Counted from the stretch's first letter, positions 8,528 to 18,624 are shown. The stretch: DNA of 64,000 nucleotides from Methylocystis echinoides (GCF_040687965.1 NZ_CP156084.1:3286501-3350500); one strand, 5' to 3'. Notes: generated by a model not told the origin, from the letters alone. Numbers and translations are program-made.

Positions 8528-9325
8528 TTATTCTGACAGTTCAATCGTTACCGGAACATGATCGGAGGGGCGCTCCCAGCCGCGCGCTTCGGTGCGCACG
8601 TCGAGCCGCTGCAGCGCGCCGCCGAGCGCTTCGCTGACAAGGATGTGATCGAGGCGCCGACCGCGATTGGACGCCGCCCAATCCGCCGCGCGATAGCTCC
8701 ACCAAGTGTAGAGCTTCTCATCGGACGGCACGAAATGGCGCATGGCGTCGATCCATTTGCCGGCGCGAAACACCTTTTCGAGTTTCTCGACTTCGACCGG
8801 CGTGTGGCTCACGACTTTTAGTAGCGCCTTGTGACTCCAAACGTCATGTTCGAGCGGCGCGATGTTGAGGTCGCCGACGAGCGCGACGCGCCCCTTGGCC
8901 GCGCCATCCGCGCCCCAGCTCGTCATCTCGTCGAGGAAACTCAGTTTGTGGGCGAATTTCGGATTGACCTCGACGTCGGGCTCGTCGCCGCCGGCCGGGA
9001 CGTAGAAATTATGCAGCGTGATCGGACCGCCCTGGCTCTCTATCTCGACCGCGATATGACGCGCGTCACCCTTTTCGCAGAAGTCGCGCTTCTCGACGAG
9101 GCGCAGCGGCTTCGTCGAAATCACGGCGACGCCGTGATAGCCCTTCTGGCCGTTGATCGCGGCGTGTTTGTAGCCCAGCGAGGCGAAGTCCTTCATGGGA
9201 AATTCGGCGTCGCGGCACTTCGTCTCCTGAAGGCAGAGGACGTCGGGGGCGGCGGTCTTCAGGAAATGCGCGACGAGCGGCATGCGCAGACGCACGGAAT
9301 TGATGTTCCAGGTCGTGATCTTCAA
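8528..9325 (-). CDS. xthA: Exodeoxyribonuclease III (AP endonuclease)
   Basis: About 265 residues of the endonuclease/exonuclease/phosphatase fold, cutting DNA at abasic sites in base excision repair. Motifs seen: WNINSVR at the N-terminus, LQETK with the metal-binding Glu, GDLNIAP, and the terminal SDHVPV with the catalytic Asp-His. Family proteins start MKI.TWN, which places the start at a TTG at 9325, five bases after the stop of the upstream gene; the longer frame would read into that gene. The tight spacing suggests co-transcription and translational coupling. Confidence 0.9.
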   Translation of the reverse strand: MKITTWNINSVRLRMPLVAHFLKTAAPDVLCLQETKCRDAEFPMKDFASLGYKHAAINGQKGYHGVAVISTKPLRLVEKRDFCEKGDARHIAVEIESQGGPITLHNFYVPAGGDEPDVEVNPKFAHKLSFLDEMTSWGADGAAKGRVALVGDLNIAPLEHDVWSHKALLKVVSHTPVEVEKLEKVFRAGKWIDAMRHFVPSDEKLYTWWSYRAADWAASNRGRRLDHILVSEALGGALQRLDVRTEARGWERPSDHVPVTIELSE

Positions 9326-9330
9326 CGCTG

Positions 9331-10401
9331 TCAGGCCTTGCTTTTGTCGCCGAAGAGAAACGGCGCGACGTCTTTGACGCCGGGCTGCTTCTCCGTGACG
9401 AAGGGAGTGGGACGGCACACCGCCATGGCGGAGAGGCCGACGCGCGCGGTCAGCAGGCCATTGAGCACGCCCTCGCCGAGTTTCGCCGAGAGACGCGCGG
9501 CGATTCCATGCCCGAGCACCTGCTGAAGAAGCGTGTCGCCGACCGCGACCGAGCCGGTAATGGCAAGATGCGCGCCGACGGAGCGCAGGAGTTTGAAGAA
9601 GCCAAGCAGGCCCGGGCGACCGCCGTAAATTTCCGCAATGCGCCGCATGAGCACGATCGCCTGTCCGGCGACGAAGATCACGTCGAGCACGGCGCGCGGG
9701 CTCACGGCGGTGACGACCGAGACTCGCTTCGCCGCGGCGGCGATTTCCCGTCGCGCCTGTCCGTCGAGCGGCGCGACGAGATTGCGCTCGGCGAGATCGA
9801 TGAGGTCTTTGCCGTCGATGATCTGCTTGCCGTAGTCGCCCATGAGCGCGCGCGCCCGCGCGAGATCGGGGCGGCGCTCATAGAGCGCGCACAGCTCCTT
9901 CACATGGACGCGCGCCGCATCGGCGTCGTTTGCGGCGCGCGCCTGGGCCAATGCGGCGTGCAGCTTCGCCACGCGATTTTGCAGCATGATCGAGCGGGCT
10001 TCGCGCGCAAGGAAGACGAGCGCGGCGAAAAGGGCGGCGATCGCCAGCGCAAGGCCGATCGTGCCGAGCAGAGTGGAGTGGCGGAAGAGATCCTCAACGA
10101 GATTCCACGCCCAAACGCTGACCGCCAGAGTGAGGAGGCCGCTGAGCGCAGACAGAAACATGCCGCCTGGCGAGAGAATGAAGCGGTCGAGCACGCCCTT
10201 TGCGCGCGCCTCCGCGACGGCCGCCTCGCCGCCCGGCGCGCCTTCGACGAGTTCGACGGCCTCGGCGAAAACGTCGACCTCCGGTTCGATGACCTCGGGC
10301 GCAGGCTTCGAGGTGACGGTCTCGTCGCCGCTCAGGCGGAAGGCGCGCGGGCGGGGTCTGCGTTCTGGATTGCGCTCGACATTGCGCTCTGACTCGCTCA
10401 T
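9331..10401 (-). CDS. YcjF/TIGR01620-family inner membrane protein
   Basis: 356 residues. A charged, proline-rich N-terminal tail (about 1-80) is followed by two closely spaced membrane helices (about 100-155) and a C-terminal DUF697-type domain (about 240-340) with further hydrophobic segments. This is the arrangement of the TIGR01620/YcjF family, which in other bacteria often sits beside a YcjX-type GTPase; no YcjX gene is seen here. Function is unknown. It is upstream of xthA in the same transcription unit. Confidence 0.7.
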   Translation of the reverse strand: MSESERNVERNPERRPRPRAFRLSGDETVTSKPAPEVIEPEVDVFAEAVELVEGAPGGEAAVAEARAKGVLDRFILSPGGMFLSALSGLLTLAVSVWAWNLVEDLFRHSTLLGTIGLALAIAALFAALVFLAREARSIMLQNRVAKLHAALAQARAANDADAARVHVKELCALYERRPDLARARALMGDYGKQIIDGKDLIDLAERNLVAPLDGQARREIAAAAKRVSVVTAVSPRAVLDVIFVAGQAIVLMRRIAEIYGGRPGLLGFFKLLRSVGAHLAITGSVAVGDTLLQQVLGHGIAARLSAKLGEGVLNGLLTARVGLSAMAVCRPTPFVTEKQPGVKDVAPFLFGDKSKA

Positions 10402-10630
10402 GTGCTCCGGTCCCGATTTTCGTGATCCCCCTTTAGCAGCTTTAGGCCGCGAAGCGGGAGCGTCATGATGACTTCTTTGAAAAACGCTTGTCTGCCAACC
10501 GCGGTTTGGCCAAGGAAGAAGGCGGCGGCGGCTTTGCCCAGGGGCGCTTGTTGCGGTCCGGTCAAGCCTCCGCTAGCATCCGCCGCGCTGTGCCGGCGTG
10601 TCTCGAAGAGCAGAGCTAAGCGTTTCCGTC

Positions 10631-11224
10631 ATGATCTCCTTCCTGCCCGACGTCCTCGCGCTCGCCATTGGCTATCTTCTCGGCTCGATTCCCTTCGGCC
10701 TGCTGCTCACCCGCGGCGCCGGCACGACGGATCTCCGCGCCATCGGCTCCGGCAACATCGGCGCGACCAATGTGTTGCGCACCGGCCGCAAGGATCTCGC
10801 CGCCGCGACTCTGCTGCTCGATGCGCTCAAGGGAACGGCCGCCGTGCTGATCGGCGCGCAGCTCTCGCCCGAAGGGGCCGTGATCGCCGGCTTTGCGGCC
10901 TTCGTCGGACATGTCGCGCCGGTCTGGCTGAAGTTCAAGGGCGGAAAGGGCGTCGCCACCTTCCTCGGTTGTCTCTTCGGCCTCTATTGGCCGGCAGGGC
11001 TCGCCTTCTGCGGCGTCTGGCTCGCCGTCGCGGCGGCGACCCGCTATTCGTCGCTTTCTGCGCTCGTCGCCAGCGCCGCCGCGCCGCTCGTGCTCTTCAC
11101 GGTTGGGCGGGGCGGCGAGGCCTTCGTCGTCGCGGCCATGGCCGCTTTGCTGTGGCGCAAGCACGCGGAAAACATCGCACGGCTGCGCGCCGGGACAGAG
11201 AGCCGGATAGGGCAGAAGGCATGA
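10631..11224 (+). CDS. plsY: Acyl-phosphate:glycerol-3-phosphate acyltransferase
   Basis: About 197 residues with five or more membrane helices. It makes lysophosphatidic acid from acyl phosphate and glycerol-3-phosphate, the first step of phospholipid synthesis. The three PlsY signatures are present: [18 protein letters not shown] and [21 protein letters not shown] at 10631 fits the family N-terminus. The stop overlaps the dprA start by four bases (ATGA), an arrangement that suggests coupled translation. The gpsA gene that makes its substrate is at 48 kb. Confidence 0.93.
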   Translation: MISFLPDVLALAIGYLLGSIPFGLLLTRGAGTTDLRAIGSGNIGATNVLRTGRKDLAAATLLLDALKGTAAVLIGAQLSPEGAVIAGFAAFVGHVAPVWLKFKGGKGVATFLGCLFGLYWPAGLAFCGVWLAVAAATRYSSLSALVASAAAPLVLFTVGRGGEAFVVAAMAALLWRKHAENIARLRAGTESRIGQKA

Positions 11225-12492
11225 ACGCAGGATCGGGCGCCTCCCTGAGCGACGAGCAGCTCGTCGACTGGCTCCGCCTGATCCGCAGCGAAAACATTGG
11301 CCCGCGCACTTTTCGGGAGCTGATCAACCGCTTTGGCGGCGCCCGCGCGGCGCTCGAAGCTTTGCCCGAACTCGCCAGGAAGACGCTGCGCGGCCGCACG
11401 ATCCGCATCGCCGAGCGCGACGAGGTCCTACGTGAGATCGACGCAGCGACCGCCATGGGCGTGCGCTTCGTCACGACGGGCGATCCCGGCTACCCGCCGC
11501 TGTTGCGGCAGATTCACGATGCGCCGCCGGTGCTTTCGCTGCGCGGCGGCGCGGCCCTGGCGCAGCGCGACGCGGTCGCGCTCGTCGGCTCGCGCAACGC
11601 CTCGGCGGCGGGGCTCGCCTTCGCCGAGCGGTTGGCGCGCAGCCTCGGGCGCGCGGACTATGTGGTCGTCTCCGGCCTGGCGCGCGGCGTCGACGCCGCC
11701 GTGCATCGCGCCAGTCTGGAGACGGGAACGATTGCCGTGCTGGCCGGCGGACAGGCGCGGCCCTATCCCGCCGAGCATGAGCGGCTCGTCGCCGAAATTG
11801 CCGCGCAGGGGCTGCTCGTCTCCGAAATGCCGCTCGAATGGGAGCCGCGCGGGCGCGATTTTCCGCGACGCAACCGCATCATCTCAGGCCTGAGCCGCGC
11901 GACTGTGGTCGTCGAGGCGGCGCGCCGATCCGGCTCGCTGATCACGGCGCGATTCGCCAATGAGCAGGGGCGGGAGGTGTTCGCCGTGCCCGGGTCGCCG
12001 CTCGATCCGCGCGCGGAAGGGACGAACGATCTTCTCCGCCAGGGGGCGACGCTCTGCGCCAGGCCCGAAGACGTGCTCGACTCGCTGGCCGCAGGCGGTC
12101 CCGTGACTCCGGGCGCGCTATCCGACGAAGCGACGATCGGCGAAGACGTCGAACCCTTGTTCGACGAATTGGACCTCTTTCCCGTCCAGGGCATTTTCGC
12201 GTTCGAGGAGAGCGGGCCGGAGGAGTCCGGCTTCGTCTCGGCCGGCTCTGAAGCGGCCGAACGGCCGTCCCGGCCCCCACCAGCGGAAAACGCCCGGGAG
12301 ATTCTTCTGGAGTTGCTTGGCCCCGCGCCCGTTCCTGTGGACGAACTGATCCGGATGGCCGGTCTTCCCGCCCGCGACGTGCACGGGGCCTTGATGGAGC
12401 TTGATCTCGATGGCCGTCTCGAGCGGCACGGGCCCAACGCCGTCTCGCTCCTCTACGCCGCGGGCGCGGGCCCTACGTCTCGCGGCGAATGA
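11221..12492 (+). CDS. dprA: DNA processing protein DprA (Smf)
   Basis: About 423 residues. DprA protects incoming single-stranded DNA and loads RecA in natural transformation; it is also present in species never shown to be competent. An N-terminal helical/SAM-like part (about 10-75) is followed by the Rossmann-like DprA core (about 80-290) with [22 protein letters not shown] and [12 protein letters not shown] motifs. A linker of about 75 residues precedes a C-terminal winged-helix domain (about 355-415). The plsY-dprA pair is a common alphaproteobacterial arrangement. Confidence 0.93.
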   Translation: MNAGSGASLSDEQLVDWLRLIRSENIGPRTFRELINRFGGARAALEALPELARKTLRGRTIRIAERDEVLREIDAATAMGVRFVTTGDPGYPPLLRQIHDAPPVLSLRGGAALAQRDAVALVGSRNASAAGLAFAERLARSLGRADYVVVSGLARGVDAAVHRASLETGTIAVLAGGQARPYPAEHERLVAEIAAQGLLVSEMPLEWEPRGRDFPRRNRIISGLSRATVVVEAARRSGSLITARFANEQGREVFAVPGSPLDPRAEGTNDLLRQGATLCARPEDVLDSLAAGGPVTPGALSDEATIGEDVEPLFDELDLFPVQGIFAFEESGPEESGFVSAGSEAAERPSRPPPAENAREILLELLGPAPVPVDELIRMAGLPARDVHGALMELDLDGRLERHGPNAVSLLYAAGAGPTSRGE

Positions 12493-12716
12493 CCGGGCCG
12501 CCCATCTCACGGGCGCGGATTTCGGCCTCGACGCGCGCCAGATTGAGAAAATAGGCGACCATCTCGAGGTCCGCGCCCGCCGCCAGTTGGGAGAGCTCCG
12601 ACGACATATCGGCAATGTAACTCGCCATGGCCGCGGCGTCCTCCTCGGCGCGACGCGCGAGGACGGGGGGTTTGGCTTTGCGCGCCTGCGACGGCGTGGC
12701 GGCTGGTCGGGCCATG
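12473..12716 (-). CDS. Small conserved hypothetical protein
   Basis: An 80-residue, mostly helical protein with a basic N-terminal tail (ARPAATPSQARKAKPP), then an acidic amphipathic region (about 25-75, EEDAAAMASYIADMSSELSQLA). No membrane segment, no known motif. It overlaps the end of dprA by 20 bases in convergent orientation. The start at 12716 is chosen over a longer frame because the upstream codons look non-native. The role is unknown. Confidence 0.5.
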
Positions 12717-12853
12717 AGGCGTGTCTCCGTCAATCTGGGTCTTCCGCAGCTTGAACGCAACCGTAAGATGTATTTCTCTTAAAGCACAGGTTAAGGAAGT
12801 CAAGCTTCAAAGAGCGCAAACACGCGCGTCAGCGTCATGACGGGAGCAAGCGT

Positions 12854-13327
12854 TCACGGCTTGAGCCGGCGCAATCGATCCAGCGCGCCCTGCAGAATGT
12901 AGGCCGCGGCCATGCGGTCCACGACCTCGGCGCGTCTGGCGCGGGAGGCGTCCTGGGCGATGAGCTCGCGGGTCACCGCCGCCGTCGAGAGGCGCTCGTC
13001 CCAGAAGGCGAAGGGCAGGGGCGTCAGTTTGCGCAGATTGCGCATGAAGGCGCGCGTCGCCTGGGCGCGGGGGCCTTCCGTGCCGTCCATGTTGAGCGGC
13101 AGGCCGAAGACGAGCGCCTGAACCTCGAATTCCGCTGCGCGTTTCAGCAGCGCTTCAGCGTCCTGCGAAAACTTCACGCGTCGAATGGTGTCGAGCGGCG
13201 AAGCGAGCCGGCGCTCGACATCGGACAATGCGAGGCCAATGGTCTTCGTCCCGAGGTCGAGGCCCATGAGACGGCCGCGCGGCGGGAGCTCGGCCGCCAG
13301 CTTATCCAGTGGAGTGTCAAGCGTCAT
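12854..13327 (-). CDS. ruvX: RuvX/YqgF RNase H-fold nuclease
   Basis: 157 residues. The family was proposed as a Holliday junction resolvase and is linked to 16S rRNA 5' end processing. It has the RNase H-like motif [14 protein letters not shown] with the first catalytic Asp, then [22 protein letters not shown] with the catalytic Glu, and [10 protein letters not shown] with the last Asp. Standard length for the family. It stands alone on its strand. Confidence 0.9.
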   Translation of the reverse strand: MTLDTPLDKLAAELPPRGRLMGLDLGTKTIGLALSDVERRLASPLDTIRRVKFSQDAEALLKRAAEFEVQALVFGLPLNMDGTEGPRAQATRAFMRNLRKLTPLPFAFWDERLSTAAVTRELIAQDASRARRAEVVDRMAAAYILQGALDRLRRLKP

Positions 13328-13427
13328 CGTGCGCCTCGCATATCAGCCTCCGACGGAATGCGCGAGCGCACCCTTGACGCCGCAAGCCGTAAGCTTAGCA
13401 TTTATCGGCCAATCGGAGGGGCTGGTT

Positions 13428-13697
13428 ATGAAAGCGATTTGCAGGCGTGGACGCGCGTTTTTCCTTGTCGTGGTCTCCTTTATCGGCGGAGCCGAGGCGG
13501 TTATCGCGGCGCCGATTGCGCCGCTCGGCGAGACCAGCCAGGGCGGCGTGGAACAAATCGCCAGCCGCATTATTGTCCCGCCCTCGCGGCTCGTCTGCGA
13601 CGGAAGCCGCCGGGTTTGCGTGCGCTGGCACAATGTCCCGGGCGGCGTCGCCTGCTCGCGTTGGGAGCTGCGCTTCTACGGTTGCCGGGCGCGCTGA
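13428..13697 (+). CDS. Small secreted protein with four cysteines
   Basis: An 89-residue protein with a signal peptide (about 1-27, ending ...AVIAA) and a mature domain containing four cysteines (LVCDGSRRVCVRW, VACSRW, YGCRAR), which probably form two disulfides. A GGAGGGG ribosome site lies ahead of the ATG at 13428. This belongs to the type of short exported proteins common and uncharacterised in Hyphomicrobiales; no function assigned. Confidence 0.6.
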   Translation: MKAICRRGRAFFLVVVSFIGGAEAVIAAPIAPLGETSQGGVEQIASRIIVPPSRLVCDGSRRVCVRWHNVPGGVACSRWELRFYGCRAR

Positions 13698-13826
13698 GCG
13701 CGTCCAGCCGGGCGGAGGGGCGCGGCCGAAACGCCGCCGAAGCGTTACAGCGGCCGCGCCCGCATTGCGCGCCGCCGTCTCCGGCTGCTATAGCGCCGTA
13801 ACAGTTTCATCCGGCGGAGCTCTCCC

Positions 13827-14114
13827 ATGTCTGTCGATTCAGCGGTGGTACGCCGCATCGCCCATCTCGCGCGCATCGCCGTCGAGGAGAAAGAGGTCGA
13901 GCGGCTGCGCGGCGAACTCAACGCCATTCTGTCTTTCGTGGAGACGCTCGGCGAAGTGAATGTCGAGGGCGTCGAGCCCATCGCCTCCGTTCTCCCGATG
14001 CAGATGAAGAAGCGCGTCGACGTCGTGAGCGACGGCGGCATCGCCGATGACATCCTCGCCAATGCGCCGGCCCGCGAGGATCATTATTTCGTCGTTCCCA
14101 AGGTGGTCGAGTAA
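13827..14114 (+). CDS. gatC: Asp-tRNA(Asn)/Glu-tRNA(Gln) amidotransferase subunit C
   Basis: The 95-residue GatC subunit wraps around GatA and stabilises the GatCAB complex that converts Glu-tRNA(Gln) and Asp-tRNA(Asn) to the correct aminoacyl-tRNAs. Family features: the N-terminal [20 protein letters not shown] helix, the [21 protein letters not shown] segment, and the C-terminal [13 protein letters not shown]. It is 51 bases upstream of gatA on the same strand and likely opens the operon. Confidence 0.95.
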   Translation: MSVDSAVVRRIAHLARIAVEEKEVERLRGELNAILSFVETLGEVNVEGVEPIASVLPMQMKKRVDVVSDGGIADDILANAPAREDHYFVVPKVVE

Positions 14115-14165
14115 GGCGCCCGCGACGCCGCACAGCCTCCCGCTTCCGTTATATAAAGAGACTCG

Positions 14166-15656
14166 ATGTCCGATCTGACGCATCTCTCCCTCGCCGACGC
14201 GCGCGACGCGCTGACGTCGAAGAAAATCTCGGCGGTCGAGTTGACCAAGGCGCATCTCGCCGCGATCGAGCGGGCGCGCGCCCTCAATTGCTTCATCACC
14301 GAGACGCCGGAACTGGCGTTGAAGCAGGCGGAGGCGAGCGACGCGAAGCTCGCGCGCGGCGAAGCCGGCCCGCTCGAAGGATTGCCGCTCGGCGTCAAGG
14401 ACCTTTATTGCTCCAAAGGCGTGCGCACGACGGCGGCGAGCCGCATCCTCGACGATTTCACGCCGACCTATGAATCGACTGTCTCCGGCAATCTGCTGCG
14501 CGACGGCGCGGTGACGCTTGGCAAGCTCAATCTCGACGAGTTCGCCATGGGCTCTTCAAACGAGACGAGCGCCTTTGGCCCCGTCGTTTCGCCATGGCGC
14601 CGCAAGGGCGATCCGAATGCGAAGATCGTTCCCGGCGGTTCGTCGGGCGGCTCTTCGGCGGCGGTCGCCGCGCATCTTTGTCTTGGCGCCACGGCGACCG
14701 ATACGGGCGGCTCCATACGCCAGCCGGCGGCGTTTACCGGCACGGTCGGCGTCAAGCCGACCTATGGGCGCTGTTCGCGCTGGGGCATCGTCGCTTTCGC
14801 CTCGTCGCTCGATCAGGCGGGTCCGATCGCGCGCACGGTGCGCGACGCCGCCATCATGCTGCGCTCCATGGCCGGCCACGATCCCAAGGATACGACGAGC
14901 GTCGACGCGCCGGTGCCGGATTACGAGGCCGCGGTCGGCGCCTCGGTGAAGGGGCGCCGCATCGGCGTGCCGAAGGAATACCGCCTCGACGGCATGTCGG
15001 CCGAGATCGCCGCGCTGTGGGATCAGGGCGTCGCCTGGCTCAAGGACGCGGGCGCGGAGATCGTGGACATTTCCCTGCCGCATACGAAGTATGCGCTGCC
15101 GACCTATTACATCATCGCGCCGGCGGAGGCCTCGTCCAATCTCGCGCGCTATGACGGCGTGCGCTACGGCATGCGCGAGCAGGGCCGCGACATCGTCGAC
15201 ATGTATGAGAAGACCCGCGCCAAGGGCTTCGGCGCCGAAGTGCGTCGTCGCATCATGATCGGCACCTATGTGCTGTCGGCGGGCTATTACGACGCCTATT
15301 ACGTGCGCGCGCAGAAGGTGCGCAGCCTCATCAAGCGCGATTTCGATGAGGCCTTCGCCGCCGGCGTCGACGCGGTGCTGACGCCCGCGACGCCCTCGAC
15401 CGCCTTCGCGCAGGGCGAGCAGGGCTCGACCGATCCGGTTGAGATGTATTTGAACGACGTCTTTACGGTGACGGTGAATATGGCGGGCCTGCCGGGCGTC
15501 GCCGTGCCCGGCGGCCTCGCCGCCAATGGTCTGCCGCTCGGGCTGCAGCTCATTGGGCGCCCCTTCGACGAAGAGACGCTGTTTTCGCTCGCTGCGGCGC
15601 TGGAGCAGGCGGCGCCGAAAATCGACTTCCCGCAACCCTGGTGGCGCGAGGCCTGA
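14166..15656 (+). CDS. gatA: Asp-tRNA(Asn)/Glu-tRNA(Gln) amidotransferase subunit A
   Basis: 496 residues; the glutaminase/amidase subunit that releases ammonia for tRNA-dependent amidation. The amidase signature with the Ser-cis-Ser-Lys triad is visible: Lys in GVKDLYC, the glycine/serine loop [15 protein letters not shown], and [12 protein letters not shown] holding the nucleophilic serine. Full length compared with the family. The next gene starts three bases after its stop, so the two are co-transcribed. Confidence 0.96.
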   Translation: MSDLTHLSLADARDALTSKKISAVELTKAHLAAIERARALNCFITETPELALKQAEASDAKLARGEAGPLEGLPLGVKDLYCSKGVRTTAASRILDDFTPTYESTVSGNLLRDGAVTLGKLNLDEFAMGSSNETSAFGPVVSPWRRKGDPNAKIVPGGSSGGSSAAVAAHLCLGATATDTGGSIRQPAAFTGTVGVKPTYGRCSRWGIVAFASSLDQAGPIARTVRDAAIMLRSMAGHDPKDTTSVDAPVPDYEAAVGASVKGRRIGVPKEYRLDGMSAEIAALWDQGVAWLKDAGAEIVDISLPHTKYALPTYYIIAPAEASSNLARYDGVRYGMREQGRDIVDMYEKTRAKGFGAEVRRRIMIGTYVLSAGYYDAYYVRAQKVRSLIKRDFDEAFAAGVDAVLTPATPSTAFAQGEQGSTDPVEMYLNDVFTVTVNMAGLPGVAVPGGLAANGLPLGLQLIGRPFDEETLFSLAAALEQAAPKIDFPQPWWREA

Positions 15657-15659
15657 AAG

Positions 15660-15992
15660 ATGAACAAGGCCGCAGTCGAACCCGACCTCAAGTCGATGCA
15701 GGACGAAATGTCCGACGTTCGCCGCGTCATCGACGAACTCGACGACGAACTCGTCGCGTTGCTTGCGAAGCGACAGCGACAGATCGAGCGGGCTGCAAAG
15801 GTAAAGCCGTCGCTCGGCATTCCAGCGCGCGTGCCGGAGCGTGTCGACGAAGTGCTGGCGCGCGTGCTCGGCGCCGCGCGGCGCGAGGGCCTGTCGGTGG
15901 AAGTCGCGATGAATCTCTGGACGACCATCATCGAATGGTCGATCCAGTACGAAGAGCGCCTGATGGGGGATCGGGCGCCGAAGGGCGACTGA
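15660..15992 (+). CDS. AroQ-type chorismate mutase
   Basis: A 110-residue all-helical protein matching the AroQ fold: R-x-x-I-D-x-L-D near residues 21-28, LLAKR at about 36-40, a lysine at about 48-50, and the E-x-x-I-x-x-E-type final helix. It would convert chorismate to prephenate for phenylalanine and tyrosine synthesis; the related isochorismate-pyruvate lyases share the fold, so the exact reaction is not certain. It is set three bases after gatA, inside the gatC-gatA-gatB cluster, although it has no tRNA role. Confidence 0.8.
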   Translation: MNKAAVEPDLKSMQDEMSDVRRVIDELDDELVALLAKRQRQIERAAKVKPSLGIPARVPERVDEVLARVLGAARREGLSVEVAMNLWTTIIEWSIQYEERLMGDRAPKGD

Positions 15993-16102
15993 GCCTGTCG
16001 ATCGAGAGCCCGCCGCGGATCGCAAAGGCGAGGCGGTTCACGACGCTCGAAACGCGCGGCTTGATCCTTTCTAAGGCGCCGCTTGCGATCGAGATTTCGC
16101 AA

Positions 16103-16432
16103 TCACCCTACCGTTTCGTCCTTCTTGCGCTCGACCCGTCTGACGCGCACGAAACCGCGGCGGATCGCCCAACGCAGAAATCGTAGCTTCTGCCAATACA
16201 GGCGCTGCGTGAGGCGATGCGCGCCGGGCGAGTGCGGCGCGAGGATCGCGAGGCCGAGCGGAACCATCCAGACGCCGAAAAAGGGTAGGGGCGCGAGGAG
16301 GGTGCCCCCGAGGATGAAGCTGACGCCGACGGGGACGCCAACGTAACTTGGCGCCGCGCGTATGCGCGCAAGGATCCCATTGTTGCGGCTCTTCGCGCCG
16401 TCGTCCTTCTCTGGGGCGTCGTTTCGGACCAT
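16103..16432 (-). CDS. Small two-helix membrane protein, PGPGW-like
   Basis: 109 residues with a hydrophobic hairpin at about 33-65 ([20 protein letters not shown], then PLGLAILA) flanked by a strongly basic C-terminal tail. The pattern resembles the small PGPGW-type transmembrane proteins, but the signature itself is not kept, so this is a weak call. It is encoded opposite to and within the gap between the chorismate mutase and gatB genes, with its start facing gatB. Confidence 0.55.
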   Translation of the reverse strand: MVRNDAPEKDDGAKSRNNGILARIRAAPSYVGVPVGVSFILGGTLLAPLPFFGVWMVPLGLAILAPHSPGAHRLTQRLYWQKLRFLRWAIRRGFVRVRRVERKKDETVG

Positions 16433-16518
16433 TTTTGTGGCCGCTCCTCTTTCACGTCGCCCGTTCCGCTGGCGCGCGCCGTGGTCTATATGGAAGGCGT
16501 AGGTTTAGCGAGGAAAAT

Positions 16519-17988
16519 ATGGCGACACAGGCGGCTCCCTCCAAACTCATAAAAGGCGCGACCGGCGACTGGGAAGTCGTCATCGGCATGGAAATCCATG
16601 CGCAGGTCACGAGCAACGCCAAGCTCTTCTCCGGCGCTTCGGCCGAGTATGGCGGCGCGCCAAATAATCATGTCTCGCTCGTCGACGCGGCTATGCCGGG
16701 CATGCTGCCCGTCATCAACGAAGAATGCGTCAAGCAGGCGATCCGCACGGGCCTGGGGCTCGAGGCCAAGATCAATCTGCGCTCCATCTTCGACCGCAAG
16801 AACTATTTCTATCCCGATCTGCCGCAGGGCTATCAGATTTCCCAGTTTAAACACCCGATCGTGGGCGAGGGCGCGGTGATCGTCGACGTCTCGCCTACCG
16901 AGCGCATCACGGTCGGCGTCGAGCGTCTGCACCTCGAGCAGGACGCCGGCAAATCGTTGCACGATCTCTCTCCCGGCGAGAGTCACGTCGACCTCAATCG
17001 CAGCGGCGTCGCGCTCATGGAGATCGTCTCCAAGCCCGACATGCGCTCGGCCGAGGAAGCGCGCGCCTATGTCACGAAGCTGCGCGCGCTGCTGCGCTAC
17101 ATCGGCTCCTGCGACGGCAATATGGAGCAGGGCTCGCTGCGCGCGGACGTCAATGTGTCCGTGCGCCGCCCGGGCGAACCGCTCGGCACGCGCTGCGAGA
17201 TCAAGAATGTGAACTCGATCCGCTTCATCGGCCAGGCCATCGAGGTCGAGGCGCGCCGTCAGATCGGCATCCTCGAAGACGGCGGCAAGATCGATCAGGA
17301 GACGCGGCTCTTCGATCCAGGCAAGGGCGAAACGCGCTCGATGCGCTCGAAGGAGGAGGCGCACGACTATCGCTACTTCCCAGATCCGGACCTGCTGCCG
17401 CTCGAGTTCGACCAGCCCTATGTGGACGCGCTGAAAGCCGGGCTGCCAGAGTTGCCTGACGCCAAGCGCGCACGATTCATCGCCGAATATGGCTTGCCGC
17501 CCTATGACGCGGGCGTGCTGGTGATGGAGCGCGCCAGCGCCGATTTCTTCGAAGAGACCGCGAAAGGACGCGACGCGAAGCTTGCGGCGAATTGGGTGAT
17601 CAACGAACTCTTCGGCCGCTTGAACAAGGAAGGGTTGGACGTGACGCGCTCGCCGGTCTCGGCGCAGGCGCTCGGCGCCATCATCGACCTCATCTCTCAA
17701 AACGTCATCTCGGGTAAGATCGCCAAGGATCTGTTCGAGATCGTCTGGACCGAAGGCGGCGATCCCAAGGAGATTGTCGAGCGCCGCGGCATGAAGCAGG
17801 TCACGGACACGGGCGCGATCGAAGCCGCAGTCGACGCCGTCATCGCCGCCAATCCGGACAAGGCGGAGCAGGCGAAGGCGAAGCCCACCATGCTCGGCTG
17901 GTTCGTCGGACAGGTGATGAAGCAGACCGGCGGCAAGGCGAATCCGCAGGCCGTGAACGAGCTGCTGAAGAGCAAATTGGGCGTCTGA
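16519..17988 (+). CDS. gatB: Asp-tRNA(Asn)/Glu-tRNA(Gln) amidotransferase subunit B
   Basis: 489 residues; the tRNA-binding and kinase subunit of GatCAB, which phosphorylates the mischarged aminoacyl-tRNA before amidation. Signatures: [43 protein letters not shown], and the C-terminal tail domain ending [16 protein letters not shown] at 16519 follows an AGGAAAA site; a longer frame upstream overlaps the opposite-strand membrane protein gene and is rejected. It is separated from gatA by the chorismate mutase gene and a 526-bp stretch, so it may have its own promoter. Confidence 0.95.
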   Translation: MATQAAPSKLIKGATGDWEVVIGMEIHAQVTSNAKLFSGASAEYGGAPNNHVSLVDAAMPGMLPVINEECVKQAIRTGLGLEAKINLRSIFDRKNYFYPDLPQGYQISQFKHPIVGEGAVIVDVSPTERITVGVERLHLEQDAGKSLHDLSPGESHVDLNRSGVALMEIVSKPDMRSAEEARAYVTKLRALLRYIGSCDGNMEQGSLRADVNVSVRRPGEPLGTRCEIKNVNSIRFIGQAIEVEARRQIGILEDGGKIDQETRLFDPGKGETRSMRSKEEAHDYRYFPDPDLLPLEFDQPYVDALKAGLPELPDAKRARFIAEYGLPPYDAGVLVMERASADFFEETAKGRDAKLAANWVINELFGRLNKEGLDVTRSPVSAQALGAIIDLISQNVISGKIAKDLFEIVWTEGGDPKEIVERRGMKQVTDTGAIEAAVDAVIAANPDKAEQAKAKPTMLGWFVGQVMKQTGGKANPQAVNELLKSKLGV

Positions 17989-18624
17989 GCGACGCCCTTC
18001 ATCGCTTTCCGACGAATCGAGTCGGCCCGGACATGCGCGATTTTTTGTCACGCGCATCGTCCCGGCCGACATTTTTTTGCTTTTTTCGAGCGTCGCGCAC
18101 AATTTTTTTTCGACGTGTCGCGCCGGCGACAGACGGGTCTCTGCGCCATGCTTGTTCGAACCGCGAAAGCGCATGCGCCACCGTCCGCGGCGATGCAGGC
18201 AATGATGCGATCGACGCGCGACGATGCAGGCGGTCATTACGTCGCGCCATGTCGCGGTCGATCGGGCAGTCATTCGGCAAATGCGTGCATGTTCAAGAAA
18301 AACAAGAATTTGAAAATGCATGCGCCCGTGCTGCGCGACGCGTCGGCGTCTGTGCGTCGACCGTCGCGAGCGCGTGACGGCCGCTCAGCGCGTGCGTTCC
18401 ATTCCAGTGCGCGGCAGTTCGTCGAGAAGCGACTCGCGCAAGACTTCGACAGGTGAATGCGGCGCTTTTCTTCTTTGTCGACGCCTGCCGCGAGAGGATG
18501 AGACGCGCGTTGAAACGCTCAACTGCGCGCGGCGCCACTTGAACCAGTGATTAACCACGTTACGCTAGTTGAGCGTATTGTCGGTCGACCATAGTTCCGG
18601 CAATTCGGATCAAGGGGACTTATT
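17989..18624. promoter_or_regulatory. 636-bp gap upstream of the histone-like gene: T tracts and inverted repeats
   Basis: No convincing coding frame is present. The left part has four T tracts of 6-8 bases at 18041-18046, 18072-18078, 18081-18086 and 18103-18110, in otherwise GC-rich sequence; such tracts bend DNA. The right end, 48-110 bases before the histone-like ATG, has a 10-bp perfect inverted repeat (ACGCTCAACT at 18515-18524, AGTTGAGCGT at 18567-18576) and an overlapping 6-bp one (see separate entry). A promoter for the histone-like gene must lie here. Confidence 0.45.
18515..18577. promoter_or_regulatory. Candidate operator: overlapping inverted repeats
   Basis: ACGCTCAACT at 18515-18524 is the exact reverse complement of AGTTGAGCGT at 18567-18576. 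The right arm is also part of a tight palindrome, TACGCT-AGTTG-AGCGTA (18561-18577). Both precede the histone H1-like start by about 50 bases. This could be a regulator-binding site or an mRNA hairpin; nothing in the window identifies a regulator. Confidence 0.35.

Noticed and set aside
10465-10630. N-terminal extension of dprA/plsY frames
   Set aside because: The 675-codon frame that includes dprA begins in non-coding sequence before plsY and reads plsY out of phase; the real dprA start is the ATGA overlap at 11221.
14556-16025. A 489-residue frame antisense to gatA and the chorismate mutase gene
   Set aside because: It runs across two well-supported genes and has no recognisable domain or ribosome site.
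16486-18321. A 611-residue open frame antisense to gatB
   Set aside because: It has the same cause as the gltB shadow: GC-rich third positions. The product is repetitive and gatB is intact in the other strand.
17989-18624. Possible small genes in the long gap before the histone-like gene
   Set aside because: Frames of about 76-114 codons have no ribosome site, Arg/Ser-rich translations, and cross T tracts and inverted repeats; regulatory DNA is more likely.
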